This document shows, in pieces, positions 44,829-64,000 of a stretch of 64,000 nucleotides of DNA. This stretch comes from Setophaga petechia. Taxonomy: Eukaryota > Chordata > Aves > Passeriformes > Parulidae. The first letter of the stretch is position 1, and every line of letters starts with the position of its first letter. The position numbers and the translations under genes are program-made. A model generated the notes under the pieces. The model did no database searches, was not told the DNA's origin, and was given only the letters and a program-made list of their open reading frames with translations. Location of the stretch: contig JANCRA010000061.1 in the NCBI GenBank assembly GCA_024362935.1, forward strand, positions 2,976,001-3,040,000, written 5' to 3'.

Positions 44829-47800
44829 CACGGCGACTCTTATTTAATACAAACTTGGAACTAATCACAATGCACCACCTGGGAGGGAAGTGGAGGATTC
44901 CAGCTCACTCTCTTTAGCCATTTCCAAAGAAAAGCTCTCACACCAACATGCACAGCTTTCCTGCCTACTCTTCCTGGACAGTGGTTACAAAAATCCTCAC
45001 CTTAGGGCAGCAGAAATGTTGGACAAAGTGAATGTTTCAAATTTAAGCTAATGAGGAGGGAAAGGCCTTGTTTCCCCATCCTTACTAAGGTCTCATCTCT
45101 GACCTGTCTCTGTTCCAAAGCTGTGGTTTTGAGCAGACCCTTCAAAAGCAGAAGTGGTTTGCAGGAGCTTTCCCACAAATTCTGCCTAGACACTTCAAAG
45201 TTTTGAAGTCTCTTTAGTTACTGTCTCCCTTATCTGCGCCTTCACTATTCCCACTTCTTTTCCTTCAACCAGAGGCTCTTAAAAACAAAACCTCTGCTGC
45301 TTCATTAAAGGTCACCTCTGAGAGTAGGGATAGGAAAACAGAATCACAGCCACTTGTGTTGCACAGATGGGCCCCAAAGCCACATTTTCATTGATACACA
45401 ACACATATTGTACACAATGTTTGCTGTGTTGGTCGGGATCATCACTCGTTGTACTGGATCCATTAAAAGAGGTCTTGTCAGCCATTGAGTGAACTTAGAC
45501 ATTCAACATGAATTTATCTTGACCTTCCACCAGCACAGAGGCAAAGGAAAGTTTCAATCAGGTGCTGTTGTGCAGGATCCTTGTTCATTCTGGAGCTGTA
45601 ATTCACAGCTCAGATGGAGTGGTTCATTCACTACTCCTGGCAGAAAGCAAAATGATGGTGGGAAACAAAGACAGCTCTTCACAAGAGCAAGCAACAATAG
45701 CACAGCACATCAAGGGGCCACTCTGACAGTGACCGTGTCTCCTGGTTGTTAGGCATCTGGGAGAGGTACTTTCCACCAGAGCTGTGGGCACAGTTAAATA
45801 GAAAACCTTGCAGATGACAAGAGACATCATACTGAATGAAAACAGGCAAAAATTTGGTATATCTGATGAAAAGACTACTTTGGCTTTAGTTAGCTTTGAA
45901 TCAAATTCATTTTGAGGTGGCATCTGGTTGAACTATTTTAAAAACCATATTCCTTACTTTGGAATGAACCAAGAAAATATTTTTTGTTGAATTTAATCAG
46001 TGGTGGTCGTTTGGTTTTTTCTTTTTGGTAACGGACGGGCTCTGCTTTGAATTTTCTTGTCCCAGCTCTCTACCAGGTGATTTATGGCTTAAGCTCTTAA
46101 CAAGTCTGATTGTAGGTGAGAAATACCTTAAGCTCTTGAGAGATGAAACCAAAGAAAATGGCAACCCTCCCTCTGTCAGCACGGTGGGCACCAGTTACAC
46201 AGCACAAAGGCACAGTGCAGGCTAGCTGAAAAACAGCATCACAGCAGTGCTTTGCTCTCCAGTAATCAGCTGGATACCTTCAGAACATCTTTGGAAATTA
46301 GAGTGTGTAAAAACTGCTTGTGTGTTCCATGCCATTCCAAAGGCCCAGCCTTTAGGCCTCCTGGCAAAAGACACCAGGAAAATGGCACAAGCAAAACCAC
46401 ATTTTGTTCCCAGCCACTGGAAGCCCTGGAGATGCCAGTTTAGTCACACAGTGGCAGGTGGGCAAATCTCTCCTCTGGCTTCACTGCCAGTGAAGAGATT
46501 TGTGGGGTTTGAGTGTCAGGATCTGAGTATCACTGTGTATTTATTCCACCAAGTGCCTGCAGATACAACTGGTTTCTGGATCTTCAGCTATGAATGTTTC
46601 AGTGCTTGCTCTTCTCTCTTTCATGTCCTTGTACTGTAAAAATCCAGGACAGTGCTCTGTTCTTTCCATTCATATTTGTTCTTGCAAAGAAAATCTCACA
46701 GCAAGAAATGGGACAGACAATGAAAAAAGGAAGAGGGGAAAGAAAGCAAGCAAGAAAGCAAGCAAGCAAGCAAGAAGCTGTATCCAGTTAATAAATGTTT
46801 TCTTATGAGGAAATGATTTATCCATTTGTCTCAAAGTTATTTTCCTGTTTGTCCAGTAGTACTTAATTTGACGTTTCAAAAGTCCAGGAGACTGAGCCTC
46901 CTAGCTGGAAATTAAGAACGTGAATTTGAGGCATTCCTTCTAAACCAGAAGACAATTTTCATGGCATAAGAGGTGTCAGAATTTAACTGCAAGACCAAAC
47001 AATGTGCAGAGGACCCAGGGCTTCAACTTTCCAGTGTGAGAGTTTCAGATAAACCAGCTGAGAACAAACTCCTTTGTGCAAGAAGCAGGTTAAGAAATTC
47101 TTTATGTCCTTCTGGGACAATTTCCTAAAGTGCACAACTCACCTTCACAACAGAGGTGCTGCTTTGCTGAGCATCATGAAGCTGTTCTGAATTACTCAGG
47201 TACTTGCGCAGTGCCCACCCTGCCAATGGGGCATCCCAGGAAAGGGCTCCTGTGGCTGCCTTCCAATCTCCCAGAAGCAGATTGAGACTTGTTTCTCTTT
47301 TCTGTGCTGCATATTTTACTAGAAATTAGAAGTCAGAGAAGTGCATGTCACCCTCAGAACAGAGAATGGGAGGCTACTGTGAATTCTTAATTCCTGTTGG
47401 ATTTTGTTCTGCAGTTCAGACTAAAAATGCAGTACTCAAAAGCCTTTTCCCTCTCTTTTCTGTGAGGGGAGTGGAGCTGAGCTGCTCCATCTCAGACTAC
47501 AGAAGCTCAAAGTATGTTATTAGCTCCCTGAAATGTGGCCTTAAGAGCTTGGTTTCTTTAAAACAAGCTTAGTGACGATTTTTGAAACAAACAGTATGGA
47601 TTTCCTTGGGTATTGGTTCTTTCCCAATAGTTGGGCGACTTCTTCAATGAAGCAGCTGCTGCTTGCACAAGAGGAGTCTTTCTTGATGGGCCATCAGCAG
47701 GACCCAAGGCTTTACTGTCCAAGACAGTTCAGGGGGAGTTATTAACTTAAACAAAAACTACATTTGTTTCCAAAGCATGTCCAACGTAAGCATGACACAG

Positions 47801-49949
47801 GCAGAACACCGGGCATAAACTGACAGATCTCTACTAGATCAGAAGCCCAAGAGGATTTTCTAACTCTGGCAGGCATCAAATTCAGTGCCTTAGTGAGAAG
47901 GCACTGAATTTGAAGAGAAAAAAGCCTTCCTTCCTGTGGTGAGGAGCTGTGAATCACCAGATTGGGTATTTCAGCAGCAATTTGTCTGGATACAGGCTGA
48001 ATTTTTAAAAATGAAGTTATTTACAAGAAAACTTTTTACAAAATAAACAACCTTTCTATAAAAACTCTATTAATAGTCTCTTCTTTCTGTGTCCACTGTT
48101 TGTTTTCCTGATTGGCAGATCCATCTTTCCTTACCATATTTGACAAAGAAGGATACTCCCATATTCATGCATTGGCACAGATTTTTCATCCAACCCCACT
48201 CAAAGCAGGTCTTACTAGACCAGGTTTTTCAGGCCCTTCTCCAATCAAAATCGAGGCATTTTAACAGGGACCTGAGGTAAAATCAAGCTCTGAGTGCTGG
48301 AATTTAACCTTGGCTTACTTTTGAATAGAGAGGGTACATATTTCACAAAATAAAAAAGGCAATTTTCTGTGAGAGACAGTTGTAATTACAAATGCATTGG
48401 CAGTTTCTCTTCCAAAGTCGGAGTTTCATTTTTTGTATTTTCATGTCAGCTTTACAGGCATTGTATCTGAATTCAGCACATGGCAGGGCCTAACGTGGTT
48501 CTGAATAATCTTTAGTAAAACACAAACCTTCCAAAAATGCATGGAGAATTAGGTACTCCATGGTCTGTGCTTCTTCACTGCATGCCTCCATTCTGGAGTA
48601 ACTTCATTTCCACTGATTATCTGTCCTGACAGCTTTGAGAGACCAGTTTATCCATGTACCTACAGGCTAAGGGTCAACAACATCAGTGTCCCTTCCCGTG
48701 ACTTTGTTCTTCATGGCAAGCTAGGAATGCCATGTTGGTGGAACAAACATGGAAGCTAGGAACAACAGTGATTTTTAAATGTTGATGAAGAGTTACATTT
48801 TATTTTTCTGTTTCTAAGCCTCTGGGCAGCTGTGCCTATCTTCTCTTTGAATTTCTGCCTTGGTGTCCAGTGTTCCTGGACAGAAACCACATCTACAAAT
48901 GGTCCTTTCAGCAAGTTGGTCTAGTTCAGACATCTGCTGTGGTTTGTATTTTGCAAACGTAATGCAAATATTAACATGTAGCACCTAATTGTGCTTTTTT
49001 AGAGGGAGCATGTACTGCTCAGATAAACAGGTAATAAGCAATTAAATGTTTCCCTTTAGAGAAGCCAAGTGTTTACCTTTTTGCTTTTTTAAAAACAAAT
49101 GTTGGGTTAGTTGTTTGGTTAAATGTAATAAGTGCACTGCATTCCCCTCATGATGCAAGTTTATTCCTTTGATTATTTAAGGACACACAAAACCACTGTA
49201 AGATATTTTTTGGAGGCACAAGTACCCCCAAAGTATGATTATGTGTGATAGAAGTATGTACTCTTTTCAGTGTAATTTTAATATCACTGTTATTTCTGCA
49301 CAGTATGGTCAGTGTGATGAGTCTGCATACTAAGAGTGACATCATCTACTATGTTTCTTCATTCCGTTTTCTGTCTTGAAAAGGCTTCCATTCCTAAATT
49401 AAGTGAAAAAGATCATATCTATTCACCTTTTTACCTCTGTGTCTCAAAATCTCTGTGAGGACCTGTAATCCTGTGCCTGGAGTGCTGGGTTGAAGGGTTG
49501 GAAGGCCTGGAAAGGCACACACCAGCTATTACCCATCTGGAAATACATTTATATACTTCTGAAGAGTTAAGAATGCAAGGTGGGCTGCAGGGGAATATTT
49601 AAAGTGTATGTAAATGTCTGAGACTGTTTTTTTTCAAGAAGACTCCCACAGAATTTCTCTAATAGCTTATGAGGCCATACTGCAGATGATATCGAGAATA
49701 AAACACTTCCAAGAACTTCTTTCCTATATCAGCTTCTAATCAAAGCAGGAACAAAAGGACTCAAACTGACTCTGACTTTGAGGAAGAAGACCACCCTTAC
49801 GGTACCTTCTTGGTCTCAAGAGGGTCTTAGATAAGATATTTAATTTAAAATATTTTTAATCTATATTAGATGCTTCTGTTGTGGTGGAGAAACTTTAATA
49901 TACCATGGGGTTTATCTCTCTGCTAGGATGGGAGAAATGGAATGTAAAG
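44829..49949. other. Intergenic stretch, no gene seen
   Basis: Unique AT-rich DNA. It contains an AAGC-type microsatellite at about 46738-46777. No splice-bounded conserved exon, RNA gene or intact transposon is recognisable. Confidence 0.6.
46738..46777 (+). repeat. (AAGC/AAGA)n microsatellite
   Basis: Tandem AAGC with AAGA interruptions. Confidence 0.85.
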
Positions 49950-50365
49950 CACTGTAAAGCAGGGAAGGCTTTTGTTGTTGACATCTTTTGTGAAAAATCC
50001 TTTCTTAGGATTTTTCCTGCTGGAGCTGAGAAGAAGATCAGTAACAAATGTAAACTATTATCTGCTGCTGTGGAATGCAACAGGTCCACCTGTGATTGGT
50101 CTTCTGTAGATGTTTGCATTTACTGACCACTCACAGTGGAGCTGCTATTGCTCTCTGCCAAGAGACAGACCTTTGTTATTCATTCTTTCTATTGTATTCT
50201 TAGCTTAGCCAGCTTCTGAAGAAGCTCCTTTCCTTTCTATTCCTATGTAGTATAGTTATAATGTTATATATATATCATAAGATAATAATTCAAGCCTTCT
50301 GATAATGGAATCAAGATTCCTCATCTCTTCCATCCTCTAAAAACCCCTGTGACCACTGTCACAGG
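49950..50365 (+). mobile_element. Solo LTR of a songbird ERV
   Basis: Order and wording match a common passerine LTR: AAATCCTTTCTTAGG near the start, CTGCTGTGGAATGCAACAGG, GTGATTGGTC, an AT-rich ATATATATCATAAGATAATA segment, and TCAAGCCTTCTGATAATGGA near the 3' end. No internal retroviral sequence lies on either side, so it is a solo LTR. Ends are approximate. Confidence 0.7.
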
Positions 50366-51019
50366 CTTTATGTCCATGTCATATGCCACAGCTTCCTTCA
50401 GCAAAAAAAAAAAAAAAAAAACCACGGATCAGGAGGGGCAGCACGGAGGAAAACAGAGGAGCAGAAGCACAAGGCCTTTGACTGGACTGCACTGTCAGCT
50501 CCTTCTGAGGTTTCCCTGCTGACTGGCAGCCTGGCAGGCTCCTCAGGTTTGCTACAAGCACTGACCTCGGCATGCAGCTGCACAAGACAGGCTCAAGAAG
50601 GAAGACAGAGTTGTGGAGAGAGAAATCAGGGTCTCACCTGTCCTTGTCAAGGCCAAAGGATCACTGCAGCAGCCAAACAAATGGAGAAACAATGTCATTC
50701 TGCAGGCAAACGCTGGGTCTCTCTCGTAAAAACATGCCAATGTCCAAGGTTGCAGAGGGTGATGTTCCTGAGGGTATGATGCTTGTCCAGCAGTCTTTGT
50801 GCTATGCTTCCCTCCAGGAGTACTGGCCTGCAGAATGGGGAGAAAGAATTTAAAGCACATAATCAAACCTATAGGCCTAGAGTTGGTGAATGATTGTAGT
50901 GTAGATTCATATAAACTGCAATGCTGATACACCATTTATACAGCATCAGTATTTTTCACTAAAAAATTCTGCTAAGCAACTGATGCCTACATAACTTAGA
51001 TCATAGTTACAAGGTGCTT
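50366..51019. other. Intergenic spacer with a poly-A tract
   Basis: Contains an uninterrupted A run (about 50403-50420). No gene is recognised; short frames on both strands look spurious. Confidence 0.55.
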
Positions 51020-51147
51020 ATTTAGCATTTGGAGGATACCCTCGGGCACATGGTGTCACTTTTGGGAATGGTGCTGTGCAGGTCAGGAGTGGGACTCAAT
51101 GGTCCGGATGGGTCCCTTACAATTCAGTATATTCTGTGGTTCTGCAA
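51020..51147 (+). mobile_element. CR1 LINE 3' end
   Basis: Typical CR1 tail wording: GGGAATGGTGCTGTGCAGG, GACTCAATGGTCC, GGGTCCCTTACAATTCAG, ending ATATTCTGTGGTTCTG, the CR1 terminal octamer-like repeat. Confidence 0.75.
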
Positions 51148-51299
51148 ATTTTCAACACCCGGGCATCACTTGCAGCTTGTTGCCTGCTTTATTGAATCTC
51201 CCTGCTTGTCGATTAGGCCTGAAAGCACAAAAGACCAAACAGCAAAGAACGCCTTTTCCTAAAGAAACTTCCACACATTCCGTTTCCCAGCGAGGGAGG

Positions 51300-51401
51300 C
51301 TGGCTTGAGGGGACGGACTACATTTCCCATGAGGCTCTGCGGGGCGCGGCAGAAATGCGTCACTCGCGGTGGCCGTGGAGGGCGCCAGGCGCGCCCCTAG
51401 C
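51300..51401 (+). promoter_or_regulatory. MRPL50 promoter with ZNF143-type motif
   Basis: A short CpG-rich promoter. ACTACATTTCCCAT (51317-51330) matches the ACTACA-TTCCCA promoter motif bound by ZNF143/THAP11 at many housekeeping genes. A CRE-like TGCGTCAC lies just upstream of the start codon at about 51356-51363. Confidence 0.6.
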
Positions 51402-52623
51402 ATGGCGGCCGTGTGGGCGCTGCGGGTGGCGGCGCGGCAGAGGCCGGGGCTCGGCCCCGCAGGGCTCAGGGCGCTGTGGGGCGACCGCAGGTACCCGCAG
51501 AGCACAGGGTGGCTTCCGGGGGTGGCTTCTGGCCTTGTCCGTATGCTGGGCCTACACCGGGCCTTGGCTCTCTGGTGGTCATTTATCCCGGCGCCGCCTG
51601 AGCAAAGCCCTCTGGGTTTGTCCATGGCACTGGAGTGTCCTTAGGGTGGGAGATTCCACAGGTTCTCTGGGCAAGCAGCGCCCACCGAGGTGCACTGCTG
51701 GTGGGGGTGCAGCGGTGCAGGGCTGGAGCCTTTAGAGCTGTTACTGCTTTTGTTAGGAGTGGGAAGAGAGGGATTTCGCGGGAATGAAAAACAATTCCTG
51801 TGTAACATTTTGCGTGAAACCGCGCATGTGTTGTTGACTACATTGGGGCATATGAGAAAGCAAATGTTTTTACTTAAAAACTAGTAATGTTTTTTTTTTT
51901 ACACATGGACACTGATTTTCTTCCGTAGTAGTGGTTATTTTCTGATATGCTTTTTATTCACAGCAAATTAGAAAACGGAGCTCTAACAGAAAAGAAGTAA
52001 CTAATCCTATTTAAATGCTGTTTTCGCTCAGACCCATGATAGGAGGTGGGCAGCCTGTGTGGGGAGTAGCACTTGGGGAAGGCCTGTGCACTTCTGGCCA
52101 ACAGACCTGATGAGTCCATGGGATGTATAGAATGTCTGGATTGAGTGGTTTAAAACAGCACGAATACAAAAATGCTCTGACTGTCTTGAGTAGCCAGAGA
52201 GTGAGAATGTGTTCTGGTGCCAGCAGGAAGGAGGAAAGAGAAGTGGAAACTGACGGAGCAGTTCCTGAGAAGGAGGAGAGGAGCCAGCCCAGCCTGATGC
52301 ACCCCCCGCCCTGCCGCCGGAGCTACGTCCCACCCGAGGACCTGCAGAGCTGCCTCGAGTCCCACGTCAGGGAGGTCTTCGGGCCCTCTGTTCCCGAGAA
52401 CTGGCAGCAGGCTCCCCTGCAGGAGAAGAGGCTGAAGCACCGCCTGCTGGCCCGGCTGGCAGCGGAGCTGGGACACGCCATCCCCAACTCACAGCTGCAC
52501 CGCATGCGCCGCGCCGGGGATGTGCTGGGCTTCTACCGCACCCCCGTGAGGGACGGCACCAAGATCGATGAACTCGTGGCCGCAGAGCTGCCCCCGAACC
52601 TGAAAATCATCTGGCAGCAGTGA
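51402..52623 (+). CDS. MRPL50: Mitochondrial large ribosomal subunit protein mL50
   Basis: Exon 1 is 51402-51490 (MAAVWALRVAARQRPG, an Arg/Ala-rich mitochondrial presequence) and ends AG before GTACCC. Exon 2 is 52194-52623, with acceptor TAG at 52191-52193 chosen because it completes the split codon. The joined frame is 172 codons plus stop, close to the roughly 158 residues of the human protein. Family blocks include SYVPPEDLQSCLESHVREVF, AELGHAIPNSQLHRM and FYRTPVRDGTKIDEL. The product is a metazoan-specific component of the mitoribosomal large subunit. It appears fully intact. Confidence 0.93.
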
Positions 52624-52711
52624 GTCCCCCCACGCAGCATCCCTGTGCCTGGCTGGTGCTGCAGGGCAGCAGCAGAGCCCTGTGGCTGGGGTGAGATCTG
52701 TGAATTTCAGT

Positions 52712-52717
52712 AATAAA
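52712..52717 (+). terminator. MRPL50 polyA signal
   Basis: AATAAA 89 bp after the stop codon. Confidence 0.8.
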
Positions 52718-52904
52718 GGTTCACTGAGCTGTGCTCAGGTTTGTCTGTTCCTGTTCTGCTCTTTTTTCCCTGCAGACCAGTTCTTGTGACGTGCAGTGTG
52801 GGCACTGCCAGCTGCCCCCTGCCCTTGCCCTGCTGCTGGGCACTGACAGGATCCAGTGAGGATCAACAAGGGGACCATTTCCACAGTTTCTTCTCTGCAC
52901 CTCT

Positions 52905-53430
52905 GTATTGGTTTTGGCCGAGCTGGAGTTAATTTTGTTCCCAGGGGCTGTTATGGGGCTGTATTTTTGACCTTTGCTGAACTCAGGGCTGATAATACAG
53001 AGATGTTTTTGCTGTTGCTGAGCAGGGCTTGCACTAAGCCAAGGCCTTTCCTGTTATGCTTCCTGCCACACAGGTGAGGGGACCGGGGGTACATGGAAGG
53101 GGACACAGCCAGGACAGGTGACCCAAACTGACCCAAGGGATATTCCAGACCATATGGCATCAGGCTCAGTGTATGAAAAAATGGGGGAAGAAGGCAGAAG
53201 GGGACATGTGTAGTGATGGCATTTGTCCTTCCAAGTCAGTGAGATGTGCAGTGGGACCCTGCTCTGCTGGAGGTGCTGAACACCAGCCTGGCCATGGGAA
53301 GCAGGATATTAATTCCTTATTAATTCCTTATTTTGCTTTGCTTGTGTGTGCAGCTATTGCTTCTCCTATTAAACTGTCCTTACCCCAACGCACAACTTTC
53401 ACAGCTTTTACCTTTCTGATTCTCAGGACC
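52905..53430 (+). mobile_element. Solo LTR of an avian ERV (ERVL-like), truncated
   Basis: Characteristic avian LTR wording in order: GGAGTTAATTTTGTTCCCAG, GCTGAGCAGGGCTTGCAC, CCAAGGCCTTTCCTG, CCCAAACTGACCCAAGGGAT, ATTCCAGACCATATGGCATC, and CTATTAAACTGTCCTTACCC with an ATTAAA signal near the end. It lies about 190 bp after the MRPL50 polyA signal. Ends are approximate. Confidence 0.72.
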
Positions 53431-55559
53431 ATGGCAGTGTGCTTCCCACTGCTCACACTGTGGCTCACAAATATCTTCTGCTTTCCTTCTGTTTCACTGC
53501 TCTGGCCTGTGCGGCCACTCTGGGGATGTGCTTGGCAAGCACTGGAGGACAGATTCCAAGCTCTGGAATGCTTCTTCCAGGACTGGTGAATGGCACTGTA
53601 GCTGTCTGCCTGCCTGGATTTCTTCGTACTGTTCCTGGTTGGCCCAGATCTGGCTGTCAAAACAATTGAAGGAGTTGCCAGCAGGACTGGTGAGGATTAG
53701 TCTGTGCTAGCCTTCTGGATGCTGTGATCTTTCCATTTCCCTTTCTCAAAAGGAAAAAACAAACAAAATATGAAAATTTGTTCAATTGACCTGTTTCATA
53801 TCTTACCATATGTCAACAAGAGCTCTCATGGAATAAAACACTTAACAAAGCCAAAATTTATGATTTCTTTCCACAATATGAAGTTTGGTGGGTTTTATAA
53901 CACACAATTCAGTTGAGTTTTACTTCTGCTTTTCCTTATATTTACTTTCACTTGAAAACATCAGAACACTGCATAATTGCAGTACAGTATTGCCTAAGTA
54001 ATCCATGAATTTGTGGAACATGCCACCAGACTTTACAACTTTCCATCCCTGAGTTGTGTATCAAGGATACATTCTCCTTAAGCATCCAGACAGTTTCTAT
54101 TTAAAGGAAAATGTAAGCATTTAATTCTTGTCTCTGGAGATCAGTTTTTTTCTGCTTTTAGCTGTTTGCTTTTTTGGTGTTCGGGTTTTTTTCTCACAAG
54201 TTCATACAGAAATTCCTGTAGATGAATGAGCAGTTAATATTTTAATCTTTCCAAAAGTACAGTCACAGAAAGCAAAACAAATCTTCGTGAAATTCTGAAG
54301 CAGAAAAAGGTAGGTATTTCACATAGCATTTTCTATTTCTAGAATGCTGTCAGTAAGTCTGACTCTAATGATTGGATCTCCTCTTCCTGGAGATTTCACA
54401 CCCTTAGAAAAAGACAGATCCCTGGAGAATAATTTATATCTACAGAATTGTGGATTCTTTGGGGCTCTTTTTACTTCTGTTGGCAAATGGAACAGTGAAA
54501 TATGAGCAACACAGAATTTACTAACTGGTTATTTAGGCAGTCAGATTATAAAGGAAAATATAGACAAAGCTCATAAATTCATAATGGAAAGCTGGACAAG
54601 GACACCAAGCCCCAAGTCTTCATTTCCCTGTCTCCTGAAGCTGAAAGTTTCTCTTCTTTCTTCCCCTGCTAACCAGGTTGCAAAATACGCTCCAGAATCA
54701 GTGACAGGATCTTTTCAGTTTATGGTCTAGAATCGGAGCAAGGCAGAAAAGCCAAGGATTCTTTAAGAAAAAAAAAAACAAAACAGTAAAGAGTAGAAAA
54801 AAATTGTCTTAATTTGCTGCTAGGTGAGCCTGGAAAGGGGTAATGCTTGTTTTGTGTGTTTTCCTCAGCTGGATGAGGAATTGGGCCAAAATTAAAGTAC
54901 TTTGTAGGATGCAGTTCACCCTGTTTTCTGTTGTGTGTCCGTGAAATGGACTCATCTGAGAGTACTGACATTAGCAGTAGATGAAAACAATGACAGACAG
55001 ACAAAATTAACTTTGCCTTTAATCTGTAGCAATTATAGTCTCTAAAATTTACAGACCACAATAAAGGATAAAAATTTAATGAGCAAACATATAGTCTACA
55101 AGGGATGTAAGAGTTAGAGATCACAGGTAGTAAATATGGGTGTTTGTTCACAATATGTGCACCTGATGGGGCTGTCTTCTCCTCTTTGGAATGTTTTTGT
55201 TTGGGTTTTTTTCTTTTTTGAAGGTAACAGACAGCTGAACACAGATGGCTGGCTGAGAGAAATGAAAATGATCTTGCTTTCTTATTTTCATACCTACAAC
55301 AGTGGGGGAAAAAAAGAAAAAAAAAGAGAGCAGGAAATATGCCAGATGATGTTCTAGTATGTCAACGTGAAGGAAACTGCAGCAAGTGTTGATATTTTAG
55401 CATTTAGAACTCGCTTTTAGAGGGTTCTAGGTGATGGAACGTGAACGTTCTTCACTTTCTTCTAGTGAAATATTCGCTATTAGGTGTAAATGAAGACCAA
55501 AGAGCTTTTCGCTACATTAGCTTGCCAAAACGTCTGGATTTGTGTTTAAATAGGTTGGC
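53431..55559. other. Intergenic stretch, no gene seen
   Basis: AT-rich unique DNA with poly-A/T runs. Short frames only; no recognisable exon or transposon. Confidence 0.6.
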
Positions 55560-55991
55560 AACACCGAGTTATCCCCCGGAGACGAGAGCGCTTTCCCAGC
55601 CACCGCGACCCCTCTGTTCCCGGACATTCCGCACAGTCCCACAGCATCACGTGACAAGCGGAAGCGCTGCACGGGAACGGGTCCTGGCAGCTGCACGGGC
55701 GTCCCAAGACACTCCCCCGCGGCGGGGAGGCGCAGAAGGCGGTCCCGCCGAGCTCGGAGCAGGGTTTCCCTGCCTTTCGGGTCGGGTTCCCGGCTCGGTG
55801 GCCCGCGGAGCGCGGCGGGACCCGGCGGAGCGCGGCAGCGCGCGCAGCTGCCAGGATCTGACCAGGCGCTGTTGCGCATGCGCGACCCGTGTCCCCGCTC
55901 CTTTTCCGCCGCGTCTTTCTCCTCGTCCCTTTCCTGATCTTTTCCCTTCTTTTCCTCTTTTCCCCATCCCTGCACCTCTCCCGCTGCGGCC
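55560..55991 (+). promoter_or_regulatory. RIOK2 CpG-island promoter
   Basis: A sharp rise in CpG content continues through exon 1 to about 56240. It contains the palindromic E-box TCACGTGA (55647-55654, USF/MiT type) and an NRF1-like TGCGCATGCGC (55873-55883). The 5' UTR just before the ATG is a long pyrimidine-rich tract, as in translation-apparatus genes with TOP-like leaders; the transcription start was not determined. Confidence 0.65.
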
Positions 55992-63983
<7,992 letters not shown>

Positions 63984-64000
63984 GTAAATATTATTTTGTT

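Noticed and set aside
53173..53669. Frames of 138 and 76 codons after MRPL50
   Set aside because: They lie within and beyond the solo LTR and show no conserved protein features.

Overview
The window is vertebrate nuclear DNA, most likely from a songbird. It has multi-exon genes with GT-AG introns, CpG-island promoters, CR1 LINE relics, several avian-type LTRs, and a PAK3-like kinase of the kind known to have expanded in the zebra finch. MRPL50 and PGAP4 lie on human 9q31 and RIOK2 on human 5q15; both human regions correspond to the avian Z chromosome. The segment is therefore probably sex-linked, either Z or a W counterpart, and the sequence alone does not decide which.

Layout, left to right. 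(1) Positions 1-14120 are a tandem array of eight units of 1765 bp, entering from the left edge and fading at the right into a decayed partial ninth unit. Each unit carries one 126-bp (42-codon) phase 0-0 exon-like block with good splice sites. (2) At 15.4-25.1 kb a plus-strand gene can be assembled from 14 exons whose phases all agree. Five phase-0 helical or coiled-coil exons and a linker exon are followed by a complete STE20/PAK-type kinase domain, a stop codon and a polyA signal. The repeated exons upstream could feed this gene. (3) 25.1-30 kb is intergenic, with one probable LTR relic. (4) At 30.0-36.05 kb lies a CpG-island promoter, a candidate 5' UTR intron and the single coding exon of PGAP4 (TMEM246). 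That exon is broken by stops and frameshifts but sits in native gene structure, so it is a decayed gene and not a retrocopy. (5) At 36230-44828, just 3' of the dead PGAP4, is a full-structure endogenous retrovirus with near-identical 466/467-bp LTRs, a tRNA-His primer site, a gammaretrovirus-like gag and gag-pol readthrough stop, and a pol gutted by an internal deletion and stops. It also has an intact 206-codon Cys-rich ORF between pol and env, and an env with one frameshift. (6) 45-51 kb is mostly unique DNA with a solo LTR and a CR1 3' end. (7) 51.4-52.7 kb is an intact two-exon MRPL50. (8) 52.9-53.4 kb is another solo LTR. (9) From 55.6 kb to the right edge is RIOK2, with nine exons in perfect phase and the last coding exon(s) outside the window.

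MRPL50 (mitoribosome) and RIOK2 (40S maturation) are ordinary housekeeping genes. The most unusual material is the exon array coupled to a coiled-coil/PAK-like kinase, and the accessory ORF and atypical Env of the retrovirus.
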